This document shows, in pieces, positions 1-7,689 of a DNA stretch of 64,000 nucleotides. Under the pieces are notes generated by a model, which was not told where the DNA came from, did not search any database, and was given only the letters and a program-made list of their open reading frames with translations. Each line of letters starts with the position of its first letter. Within the stretch, counting starts at the first letter, position 1. Both the position numbers and the translations under genes were made by a program. Origin of the DNA: Pseudovibrio exalbescens (GTDB taxonomy: Bacteria; Pseudomonadota; Alphaproteobacteria; Rhizobiales; Stappiaceae); NCBI RefSeq assembly GCF_028737195.1, contig NZ_JAQZAJ010000001.1:558001-622000 (forward strand), given 5' to 3'.

Positions 1-461
1 CCCTGCGGGCCATAGCGCACGCCATCTTCGCGCAGTTCCGTTTCGCCTTCCTGATAATAGGCTTCATCGCGCACGGAGTACCAACCGGCGTAGCTATCCT
101 TGTAGATGTCGCCGTTTTCCTGCATTTTCAACCAGATAGCCTTGCTGGCCTCGTAGTGGCGCGGCTCATTTGTCTGGATGAAATCGTCGTTGGAACACCC
201 CAGAACCTCGACCATTTCGCGGAAGCGCTTGGAGTTCATATCAGCGAGATCGGAGGGTGACATGCCTTCCTTGACGGCGGTCTGAAGCATCTTCTGGCCA
301 TGTACATCGGTACCGGTCAGAAAGTGTACTTCACGGCCGTCCAGTCTCTGGAATCGGGCCAGCACGTCAGTTGCGATTGCCTCATAGGCGTGGCCGATGT
401 GCGGCGCGCCATTGGGGTAGGAAATCGCTGTCGTAATATAGAAAGGCGATTTATCTGTCAT
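1..461 (-). CDS. metG: Methionyl-tRNA synthetase, N-terminal part (cut by window edge)
   Basis: Charges tRNA-Met with methionine in the cytoplasm. The visible 153 residues begin [18 protein letters not shown] and carry the class I HIGH signature at residues 21-24 (PHIGHAYEA), followed by the Rossmann-fold segment [12 protein letters not shown] typical of bacterial MetRS. The KMSKS part and anticodon domain lie beyond the left edge. The ATG at 459-461 is the only start that gives the family's usual N-terminus. It is the last visible gene of the minus-strand series rlpA-dac-tmk-holB-metG and follows holB by about 100 bp. Identification is firm; completeness cannot be judged. Confidence 0.95.
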   Translation of the reverse strand, partial: MTDKSPFYITTAISYPNGAPHIGHAYEAIATDVLARFQRLDGREVHFLTGTDVHGQKMLQTAVKEGMSPSDLADMNSKRFREMVEVLGCSNDDFIQTNEPRHYEASKAIWLKMQENGDIYKDSYAGWYSVRDEAYYQEGETELREDGVRYGPQ

Positions 462-563
462 GTTGTTCGATCGATCTCGAAGGGTTGGATCGTAAGGCAC
501 TAAAAGCTCCCGCGTTTCAGACGGAAGCCTTCGACGAGGGATTGACCGGCGTGCAGAAGCGGG

Positions 564-1622
564 TCAGCCCCGCAGGTCCTTCAGGAAGTTGAGGACAACC
601 TGCTTACGATCAAGGTTCAAAGCATCAGCAGCTGCAGCCGCTTGGCCCACCTTTTCCCACACCTCGGCCCACCTGACAAGAGAGCGTGCCCCGTGTTGCG
701 CATCTTTCCGGACCTGTTCCGATAGAAAACTGCGAGCCAAATCAAGGAAGGTAGCCCAGGCATCGTCAGCTCCCCGGCTTGCAACCAGATCTGCAAACCG
801 GTGCCCTTCACTCATGTCCACATGCGGTAAAGAAGAGACTAGCTGGAAGAACCTTGTTGCCACCTCTTGCCCCTCACCGCCAATGGCCAGCATGGCGTGC
901 CGCGGACTGCCATCGGCCATTGCCATCAGTGCCTCTGAGTAGGTTTCGCCGGAATCTGGCGGAAAACCGAAGGTATGGAGCGCTCCATACATCTCCTGAT
1001 TTTCAAGGCGGCGCAGTTCCAGACGACGGCAACGGGACCTGATTGTTGGCAGCAACCGGCCCGGATTGTGGGAGAGCACCAGAAACAGACAGCGTTCCGG
1101 CGGCTCCTCCAGCACCTTCAACAGGGCATTGGCCGCGCTTGCATTCATGTCGTCGGCCGCATCGACGATGCAGATGCGCCATGTGCCACCTGCAGAGGTA
1201 GAACCGAAGAAAGATACGGTTCGCCGCACCTCATCAACAGGTAGCTCTTTCTTGAAACGCTTGCCTTTTTCGTCCCATGGACGCTTCAGGTGCAGCAGGT
1301 CCGCGTGAGATGCGGCTGCGATCATTCGGGCAGCATGGCTGTCCTCAGGCACGGCCAACGAGGTAGCCTGCGCCACTTCAGGAGCATTTCGGTCCGGATG
1401 TGTCAGCACAAAGCGGGCAAAGCGGAATGCAAGGGTTGCCTTGCCTACGCCTTTGGGACCACCCAGTATCCACGCATGATGCATGCGCGTGGAGCGGTAG
1501 GCATCCAGAAGCTCCTGTTCCGCCTCTTTGTGGCCGAACAGATGGCCATGCTCACGGGGAAGCGGCACGCCATCGATTGAATCGAGAATGGGAATTTCTT
1601 GTATTGCGGGCGCTCTAGCCAT
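564..1622 (-). CDS. holB: DNA polymerase III delta-prime subunit
   Basis: Clamp-loader subunit that helps place the beta clamp on DNA. The 352-residue protein has a P-loop-like GPKGVGKA at residues 55-62, the segment NALLKVLEEPP near 165-175 and the SRC motif at 196-198 that defines clamp-loader AAA+ proteins. It overlaps the upstream tmk by 8 bp, so translation is probably coupled. tmk-holB-metG order is usual in alphaproteobacteria, which supports delta-prime rather than gamma/tau (DnaX). Confidence 0.93.
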   Translation of the reverse strand: MARAPAIQEIPILDSIDGVPLPREHGHLFGHKEAEQELLDAYRSTRMHHAWILGGPKGVGKATLAFRFARFVLTHPDRNAPEVAQATSLAVPEDSHAARMIAAASHADLLHLKRPWDEKGKRFKKELPVDEVRRTVSFFGSTSAGGTWRICIVDAADDMNASAANALLKVLEEPPERCLFLVLSHNPGRLLPTIRSRCRRLELRRLENQEMYGALHTFGFPPDSGETYSEALMAMADGSPRHAMLAIGGEGQEVATRFFQLVSSLPHVDMSEGHRFADLVASRGADDAWATFLDLARSFLSEQVRKDAQHGARSLVRWAEVWEKVGQAAAAADALNLDRKQVVLNFLKDLRG

Positions 1623-2298
1623 TTTCTGCGGCTCCCTGCGCCTCGCCTGCTGGCGTCTTTGCCTTCAAGAAACGGTCTTCTACCGCCTGCCAGATGGCCT
1701 GCTCTACCGCGTCCAAGGATTGACTGCCGTCAATCACCACAAACCGGTGTGCGGCATTTTCCGCAATCTTCAGAAACAGTTGTCGGCGGCGCTCATGGGT
1801 TTCAATCGTATCCTGCTCAAACCGGTCTGGAGCATGCTCTGCGCCTTTTTCCGAGCGCTGGGTAACGCGCGCAAGCCCCACCTCGGTGGGCACGTCAATG
1901 AGAAGGGTCATATCCGGCTCATGGCCATCAATAGCAACTTCCTGTAGCTGGTCGATCAGCGCATCAGATACCCCAGCCTCGCCCTGATAAACGCGAGATG
2001 AATCCGCAAATCGGTCGCACAACACCCACTTGCCCGCCTCAAGCGCCGGCTTGATCAACGTATCCACGTGATCAGCCCGGGCAGCGTTGAAAAGAACCGC
2101 CTCGGCCTCCGGGCCATAAAGGCGCGCCGCGCCGGACAGGAGAACAGAGCGCACCATTTCAGCGCCAGCCGTACCTCCGGGTTCGCGTGTTGCGATCACA
2201 TCCACGCCGGACTTTTCAAGCCTGTCCTTCAGACGGGCAATCTGAGTGGACTTGCCTGCGCCCTCACCGCCTTCAAAGGTGATAAATTTTCCGGCCAC
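1615..2298 (-). CDS. tmk: Thymidylate kinase
   Basis: Phosphorylates dTMP to dTDP in DNA precursor synthesis. The 227-residue protein has the P-loop GGEGAGKST at residues 10-18, the dTMP-binding TREPGGT at 37-43 and a DRFADSS segment near residue 95 corresponding to the family's DR(Y/F) motif. Length fits the family (about 210-230). It starts 43 bp after the dac homologue stops and overlaps holB downstream. Confidence 0.96.
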   Translation of the reverse strand: MAGKFITFEGGEGAGKSTQIARLKDRLEKSGVDVIATREPGGTAGAEMVRSVLLSGAARLYGPEAEAVLFNAARADHVDTLIKPALEAGKWVLCDRFADSSRVYQGEAGVSDALIDQLQEVAIDGHEPDMTLLIDVPTEVGLARVTQRSEKGAEHAPDRFEQDTIETHERRRQLFLKIAENAAHRFVVIDGSQSLDAVEQAIWQAVEDRFLKAKTPAGEAQGAAENG

Positions 2299-2341
2299 GC
2301 TACCTCAATCCCTTGGTCAATCTCACGTAAGAGACCGGACC

Positions 2342-3499
2342 TTAAAACAATTTCCAGAACAGCTCAGCAATAGCGTCCATGCTGCGCTGTTGCAATGTTC
2401 CTTTCTGGACCGACTCCCCTGTAATCAGCGGGCTTGTGAAAATAACCGTGTCTTCTGCGAGCAGTTGAAGCTCTCCAACCTGCTTGCCCGCCTGTACCGG
2501 GGCCGGCAACGGCCCGTCGTATACAACACGCAGGCCATACTCTTCCTTCTTTGAGATATCCAGCAGAGCATGGAGCGCGCCCGGCGTCACCAGCGCCACT
2601 GTTGGCTGCTTTCCGCCATAAACTCTGGCTCTTGCTACTTCTTCGCCCTTCAAGAAAACTGGCCGTATGCTAAGCCCGGAGAAGGTTGAAACAAGTAGGG
2701 TTTTCAGGTCCTCAAGCCGCTCCTCCTCATTGCGAGCGCCAGCAACAGCGGCCACATAGCGGTTGCCATGCACCAGCAGTGTGCCAATGCCTGAGTAACC
2801 GGAGGTTTCCGCAAAACCCGCGGTGAAGCCATCAAGCCCTTCGATTTCCCGCAGGAGCGGGTTTTTATTGCGCTGAGTAATGTTATTCCAAGTGAATCGG
2901 TGCACACCAAAAAGACCGTGCAGCTCTGGCTCTTCCTTGATGATGTGCAACACCAGCTTCAACTGGTCCGCCAATGTGGTGGTATTGTTTGGATCCGGAT
3001 ACCCCGTTGCGTTGGCGTAGGTTGTATTGGTCATGCCCAGTTCTTGGGCTTTTTCGGTCATGCGCTGCGCAAATGCGGTCTCATCCCCGGCAATGCCTTG
3101 AGCAAGGGCGATAGCTGCATCATTGGCGCTATGAACAACCAGCCCCTTGAGCAAGTTCTCGACGGAAACCGAACTGCGCACATTCGCGAACATGGTTGTA
3201 ACGCGTGCAGGTGCCCCGCCCCGTCGCCATGCATCTTCGCTGATGGGAAGCTCTGTTGAAGCGGCTACCTGCTCAGCACGGATCGCATCAAGGACGACGA
3301 GCGCCGTCATGAGTTTCGTCAGGTTTGCAGGTGCAAAGGGGGTCTGCGCATTCTTGGAGTAAACCAGCGCATTGCGGTCCGCGTCATACAAAAAGGCAGA
3401 GGTAGAGTTCAACTCGACCGCTTGCGTTGCGGTCAGACTCATCATGAGAGCAGTGAGGCTTAGAAAAGCCCACCTTAGAAATACGCGAGGAGTATCCAT
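2342..3499 (-). CDS. D-alanyl-D-alanine carboxypeptidase homologue, probably catalytically inactive
   Basis: Belongs to the PBP5/DacA-like S11 peptidase family that trims peptidoglycan stem peptides in the periplasm. The 385 residues start with a signal peptide (about 1-27). Overall fold segments are well conserved (SEDAWRRGGAP, TTYANATGYPDP, FTWNNITQRNKNPLL). Two of the three active-site motifs are altered. The SxxK box reads NLTK at residues 59-62, with Asn (AAC codon) in place of the nucleophilic Ser. The KTG box reads TAG at 226-228. The SxN box is intact (SAN, 124-126). The reading frame is full length, so this looks like a maintained pseudoenzyme rather than a decayed gene. A binding or regulatory role at the wall is inference. 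It lies between rlpA and tmk. Confidence 0.85.
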   Translation of the reverse strand: MDTPRVFLRWAFLSLTALMMSLTATQAVELNSTSAFLYDADRNALVYSKNAQTPFAPANLTKLMTALVVLDAIRAEQVAASTELPISEDAWRRGGAPARVTTMFANVRSSVSVENLLKGLVVHSANDAAIALAQGIAGDETAFAQRMTEKAQELGMTNTTYANATGYPDPNNTTTLADQLKLVLHIIKEEPELHGLFGVHRFTWNNITQRNKNPLLREIEGLDGFTAGFAETSGYSGIGTLLVHGNRYVAAVAGARNEEERLEDLKTLLVSTFSGLSIRPVFLKGEEVARARVYGGKQPTVALVTPGALHALLDISKKEEYGLRVVYDGPLPAPVQAGKQVGELQLLAEDTVIFTSPLITGESVQKGTLQQRSMDAIAELFWKLF

Positions 3500-3563
3500 T
3501 CAACCAAGGCACCTGAGTGTTTTCTTTGGTTCAAGATACTCCTCGAGAATTATTCAACAAGGG

Positions 3564-4736
3564 TTACTGTTGCCCTTTTGCAGTTGCAATTAGCAGTCTT
3601 TTCAACCCCATTCCGCCTGAGACATTGTCAAAAGCATCATGTGCTGTGGCGACGCGGTCCTCTGCGGCGAAGGAAGAGACCGCATTTCCTGGTGTCCATG
3701 TTGGCTGAACCGGACCGGACGATGGCGGCGGCAGAAGCCCACTGTTAAAGCTTGGCTGCGCTGGTTGATACGTTGGCTGGGGTGCTGGCGCTCGATACGC
3801 GGTTGGCGTTTGCTGGCGCTGCAGCGCCTCTTGAACCTGATTAGTGAAGCCGTTGTTGGACGCCACCTGAATGGTCGCAGCGCTCTGCTCGAACACGATG
3901 CCCGGATCAAGAGAAGCGACCTGCTGTGCTGGATATCCAGTCGGGCTGGCGGACGCGACAAGAGAAGGCGCAGCGTATGGGCGCATTTTTGGTGCTGGAA
4001 CCGGGCCGGTTATGCGTGTGGATGGCCGGTTGAAGGCCAGCATGGTACCTGGTCGGGTTGCACCCGGCGCAACGGAGCCCGGCCCCGTGTAGGACGCCAT
4101 GAGATAACTCTCGTCCTGGCCATGCAAAGGAGCGCGGCCAATGTACTCGACCTTTACCTTTGCAACACCATGCTTCTTGGTATCCAGCATTGTCGCAACG
4201 CGCTCTGACAAGTCGATAACGCGATTGCCGTGGAATGGGCCACGGTCATTTACGCGCACGATCATGGAACGGCCATTGGTGACGTTGGTTACGCGCGCAT
4301 AGGATGGCAGCGGCATGGTGGTGTGCGCAGCGGTAAGACCATTGCGGTCAAAAATCTCACCGTTTGCGGTCATGCGTCCGTGAAATGTCGGCCCATACCA
4401 AGAGGCCATACCCACCTTGCGGTAGTTCGGATCATCCTTGGGATAATACCATTTGCCAGCGATCTTGTAGGGCTTGCCTACAACGGCACGCCCTCCCCCT
4501 TTGGGGACCGGTTTGGCGTCAGTCACCATACGGGGACTGGCTTTCACGCCATAATCAGATTCGCTGAACTTCACCTTGCTGGAATCACCGCCGCAGGCTG
4601 CAAGCACAAGACAGCTTGCCGCTACCAGCAGGATGGATCGTGTCTGCTTGGCAGACGTGGTTCCACGTCCTGTCTTTGCTTTTGCAAAAACAAGGGCTTG
4701 CCCGCTCTTGGCAGGTGTACACAGAGCATTATTCAT
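3564..4736 (-). CDS. rlpA: RlpA-family septal ring lytic transglycosylase, lipoprotein
   Basis: RlpA proteins cleave denuded peptidoglycan strands at the septum. The 390-residue product has a basic N-terminus, a hydrophobic stretch and a lipobox LAAC with the lipidated Cys at 48. A double-psi beta-barrel domain spans about 108-200 (ASWYGPTFHGRMTANGE, RVNDRGPFHG, VIDLSERVA), including the conserved Asp of NDRGP. The C-terminal half is Pro/Gln/Ala-rich and low complexity. I do not see a clear SPOR domain, which many RlpA proteins carry at the C-terminus. It is the first gene of the minus-strand cell-wall group and is followed by the dac homologue after 64 bp. Confidence 0.88.
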   Translation of the reverse strand: MNNALCTPAKSGQALVFAKAKTGRGTTSAKQTRSILLVAASCLVLAACGGDSSKVKFSESDYGVKASPRMVTDAKPVPKGGGRAVVGKPYKIAGKWYYPKDDPNYRKVGMASWYGPTFHGRMTANGEIFDRNGLTAAHTTMPLPSYARVTNVTNGRSMIVRVNDRGPFHGNRVIDLSERVATMLDTKKHGVAKVKVEYIGRAPLHGQDESYLMASYTGPGSVAPGATRPGTMLAFNRPSTRITGPVPAPKMRPYAAPSLVASASPTGYPAQQVASLDPGIVFEQSAATIQVASNNGFTNQVQEALQRQQTPTAYRAPAPQPTYQPAQPSFNSGLLPPPSSGPVQPTWTPGNAVSSFAAEDRVATAHDAFDNVSGGMGLKRLLIATAKGQQ

Positions 4737-5029
4737 CGCGTTTGACTCAATACATTCACGCTGTTGGGGAGATGACGGATACAGTGCAGCAATCCCCGTT
4801 CATGAGTGCAGTTTTCACATAAAAACATTAACCAGTTGCAAACCTAAGTGCGCCCCTTGGGTTTTCGCGGGTTAATTGCGGTGATGCGATCCGTGCTACC
4901 AGCTTTGCCGGGGCATATCTAGAGTTAACTAACCCCTTCGCTTTATTCACAGTCTCGTTGGGGAGTAGAAAAGAAATGCGCTTGACTTATGCCGTGTGAT
5001 GATCGAAAAGGTGCCCCACCACGAAGGCC

Positions 5030-5119
5030 GGAGAGGTGGCAGAGTGGTTGAATGCACCGGTCTTGAAAACCGGCGGGCGTGGAAGCGTCTCGTGGGTTCG
5101 AATCCCACCCTCTCCGCCA
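5030..5119 (+). tRNA. tRNA-Ser(TGA)
   Basis: A 90-nt cloverleaf with a seven-pair acceptor stem (GGAGAGG/CCTCTCC), discriminator G and an encoded CCA. The anticodon arm is CCGGT-CTTGAAA-ACCGG (anticodon TGA). The variable arm is long, as in class II serine tRNAs, and the T-arm is GTGGG-TTCGAAT-CCCAC. Confidence 0.97.
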
Positions 5120-5145
5120 TACTTCCAACGCGAGAGCGTTTCCAG

Positions 5146-5175
5146 AATCCGGCCTAGGCCGGATTTTTGCGTTTT
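5146..5175 (+). terminator. Rho-independent terminator after tRNA-Ser
   Basis: Nine-base-pair stem AATCCGGCC-TA-GGCCGGATT followed by TTTGCGTTTT. It sits 27 bp downstream of the tRNA. Confidence 0.8.
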
Positions 5176-5239
5176 AATGCGCGTTGGGCGTGACGAGCTG
5201 ATACATAGCCTTGGTGCCAGTTAGCTCGAACGATGTACC

Positions 5240-5618
5240 TCAGTGCCGATAGTCAAAGGACTTAACCACCGCACTGATTTCATCTTCTCCCGCAAGAAAC
5301 AAATCATATTGACCAATGCGCAGTTGATCTTCACCGAGACTGGCCTCTGATAGGCGTTGTATTTTCTCTCACAGCACCCCGGTTACTCCGAGAACAACGA
5401 GGGTCAACGATCAACCTTGCTGGCGATGACGTCACCAAGGATGGCGCAGACCTGTTCTGGCTGCTCAACGACGGAGATATGCTTGCCATCAACGGGCTCA
5501 AGGTGCGCTATGGCGCAAGGAAAGCCGCTTCTGCCTGCATCGGGATGGGATAGATATCGTCTTTTTCCAGCAATCACGAGGGGCTGCCCCTTCAGCCGGT
5601 TAGACTATTCATGTTTCG
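5240..5618 (-). pseudogene. Decayed gene remnants, including an alpha/beta-hydrolase-like C-terminus
   Basis: No intact gene is present between the tRNA-Ser terminator and the TetR gene, but the minus strand holds protein-like fragments. Between about 5618 and 5404 a frame bounded by stops reads KGQPLVIAGKRRYL...VDGKHISVVEQPEQV and ends in TGA. It resembles the last strands of an alpha/beta hydrolase, where a HIS or HFS sequence before EQPE is common and carries the catalytic His. A second fragment on the same strand, about 5368-5240, ends in AVVKSFDYRH and a stop; I do not recognise it. Neither has a start and ribosome site. Interpretation as a relic is inference. Confidence 0.4.
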
Positions 5619-5677
5619 AAGGAAACTAACGGCCCTACGGCATTTCTTGCCCTAAACCATAAAGGAAACTGTGGTCA

Positions 5678-6277
5678 CTAGTGGCGAGCCAAGGCCGCCA
5701 TCGCAGGGTCAAGCTGCGCTTCCAGTTGCTCCCGGCTCAAGCCATCACGCGCCTGCATCGAAATTGCCTGCATCATTCCACTGTAAAAGCGCGCAAGCAC
5801 CGGAATGTCCACTTCCGGCGCAACGTCACCTTCCTCGCGCCCACGCATCAGACGCTTTTCAATTAGGGCGATACTCTCCTGCCGAATGCTTTTTAGGAGC
5901 TCTGAAAGCGGGGCGCTCTCTGGCTGACAACTCAAGACGCCTGTAATCAGCATACAGCCAGCGGAATTGGGCGAACAAACTGCCACGTCAATACTGGCTT
6001 TAAGCATGGCACGGATGCTGTCTTGTGCCGTTTCCCCGGTTTCAAGGGCGCCCAGGAACACCGAAGCCGTTGTTGCCTTGTAAAGGTCGACCGCCTCACG
6101 GAAGGCCGCCTCCTTCGATCCGAAGGCAGCATAAAAACTCGGTGGTGTTATGCCAATCGCCGCTGTTATGTCGTTGAGTTGAGCGGCTTCATACCCCTTT
6201 TCCCAAAACACTTTCATCACGGTACGCAAAGCGTCGTCACGGTCGAAGCTGCGGGGGCGTCCTCTTGATACAGCCAT
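5678..6277 (-). CDS. TetR/AcrR-family transcriptional regulator
   Basis: About 199 residues. The N-terminal helix-turn-helix domain (about residues 1-55) contains DALRTVMKVFWEKGYEA and TPPSFYAAFGSKEAAF, the standard TetR recognition region. The C-terminal half is the ligand domain. I chose the ATG at 6277 (MAVSRG) because AAAGGG lies 5 nt upstream; a GTG at 6283 is the alternative. The gene is divergent from an MFS exporter and a GGAATT-N5-AATTCC palindrome lies between them, so it probably represses itself and the exporter until a ligand binds. The ligand is unknown. Confidence 0.9.
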   Translation of the reverse strand: MAVSRGRPRSFDRDDALRTVMKVFWEKGYEAAQLNDITAAIGITPPSFYAAFGSKEAAFREAVDLYKATTASVFLGALETGETAQDSIRAMLKASIDVAVCSPNSAGCMLITGVLSCQPESAPLSELLKSIRQESIALIEKRLMRGREEGDVAPEVDIPVLARFYSGMMQAISMQARDGLSREQLEAQLDPAMAALARH

Positions 6278-6296
6278 CCTCACCCTTTCTGTAGTA

Positions 6297-6313
6297 GGAA
6301 TTATATAAATTCC
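6297..6313. promoter_or_regulatory. Candidate TetR operator between regulator and MFS gene
   Basis: GGAATTATATAAATTCC has perfect six-base arms (GGAATT/AATTCC) around a 5-bp centre. It lies 20 bp upstream of the regulator's start and 68 bp upstream of the exporter's ATG. A second weaker inverted repeat, GTGA-N9-TCAC, lies at 6339-6355. Position between divergent genes fits an autoregulatory operator. Confidence 0.5.
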
Positions 6314-6380
6314 TTGACCCTTTCTGGCAAGCCCGATAGTGATTTATGTAGTCACATTTATACAAAAGGAATAATTGATC

Positions 6381-7601
6381 ATGTCATGCGAAACGGCGGG
6401 CACTTGCACCGGCAGCGCAATGGAAAATTTCCCGGCCCGTCAAGGAATGAGACTCCCCATTGTTGTCTATGTTTTGGGGCTGACAATCTTTGTCCTTACG
6501 ACTTCCGAATTCATGGTCGCGGGGATGATGCCCTCCCTGTCTGCCGCTTTCGGTGTAGGCCTGGGAGATGTGGGGTACCTGATTTCGCTCTACGCAGCTG
6601 GAATGGTTGTAGGCGGTCCGGTCTTAACCGCGGTGTTGCTGCGCCTGCGTGTCCCGAACAAGCGCGCGCTGATCTCGCTTCTGGGTCTTTATGTGGCAGG
6701 TGGCACGATCGCAGCAACCGCTGCTGACTACGAGATTATGGCATTTGCCCGTGTGGTGACCGGGGTGGCGGGATCGGCGTGCTTTGGCGTCTCCCTTACG
6801 ATATGCGCAGAACTGGTAGCGCCCGACGCGCGTGGGCGGGCATCATCCATCGTACTCGGAGGCCTTATGCTGGCAACGGTCTTGGGCGTGCCGTTCGCCA
6901 CCATTGTCGACCAGAATTTCGGCTGGCAGGTCAGTTTCTGGATCGTCGCTCTACTCGCCTTGGCATGTGCACTGGCCGTTATGTTCCTTGTCCCTGCATC
7001 ACGAGTGTCGGCAGGGGTAAGCCTGCGCGAAGAACTCGCCTCGTTTCGAAAAGGACGACTGTGGGCTGCATATGCCACCAGCGGTCTGATCATCGGCGCG
7101 ACCTTTGCCGCCTTCAGCTACTTCTCGCCAATTTTCACCGAAATTTCGGGCTTCGCACCCGGCGCCATCCCTCTCCTGCTCGCTGTCTATGGCGCGGTTA
7201 ACGTGATCGGCAACATCGTTGTCGGGCGTTATGCTGATCGCTATACATTCCTCATTCTGATCGGGGGGCTTGTTCTTCTCGCCATCGGGCTTTCGGCGTT
7301 CGCTCTCTTTGCTTGGAGCCCGGTCCTCAGCGTTGCAGCGTTTATCGTCATCGGCTTTGTCGGGGTCCCTATGAACCCGGCCATGGTGGTGCGCGTCATG
7401 CATGCCGCCCATCCTGGGCCGCTGGTAAACACCGTGCATACCTCCGTCATCAACATCGGTCTGGGCTTCGGAGCTTGGGCCGGCGGCTTGGGCATCGAGG
7501 CCGGATATGGCCTTGTGTCTCCGCTCTGGATTGGCGTTGGCCTGGCACTGATTGGCTTGCTCTCCCTTGCCCCGGCAGGTGCAAGGCGGCTTGATCCGTA
7601 A
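6381..7601 (+). CDS. MFS transporter, drug:H+ antiporter-1 type
   Basis: Inner-membrane exporter with twelve predicted helices over about 406 residues. The N-terminal segment (FVLTTSEFMVAGMMPSLS, VGYLISLYAAGMVVGGP) matches the AraJ/NepI/YdhP-like sugar- or drug-efflux branch. I chose ATG 6381 because AAAAGGA ends 10 nt upstream; a TTG at 6375 is also in frame. The divergent TetR gene suggests substrate-induced expression. Substrate is not predictable from sequence. Confidence 0.9.
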   Translation: MSCETAGTCTGSAMENFPARQGMRLPIVVYVLGLTIFVLTTSEFMVAGMMPSLSAAFGVGLGDVGYLISLYAAGMVVGGPVLTAVLLRLRVPNKRALISLLGLYVAGGTIAATAADYEIMAFARVVTGVAGSACFGVSLTICAELVAPDARGRASSIVLGGLMLATVLGVPFATIVDQNFGWQVSFWIVALLALACALAVMFLVPASRVSAGVSLREELASFRKGRLWAAYATSGLIIGATFAAFSYFSPIFTEISGFAPGAIPLLLAVYGAVNVIGNIVVGRYADRYTFLILIGGLVLLAIGLSAFALFAWSPVLSVAAFIVIGFVGVPMNPAMVVRVMHAAHPGPLVNTVHTSVINIGLGFGAWAGGLGIEAGYGLVSPLWIGVGLALIGLLSLAPAGARRLDP

Positions 7602-7689
7602 GCGACACATTCGACTGCAAGCAGACCACAAGACCCAACGGGGCTCCCTGCCCGCTTTACGGCGGACAGGGAGCGTTTTGTTAAGGCAA

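Noticed and set aside
4943-5224. Short frames on both strands around 5.0-5.2 kb
   Set aside because: They cross the tRNA-Ser gene and its terminator and have no protein-like content outside it.
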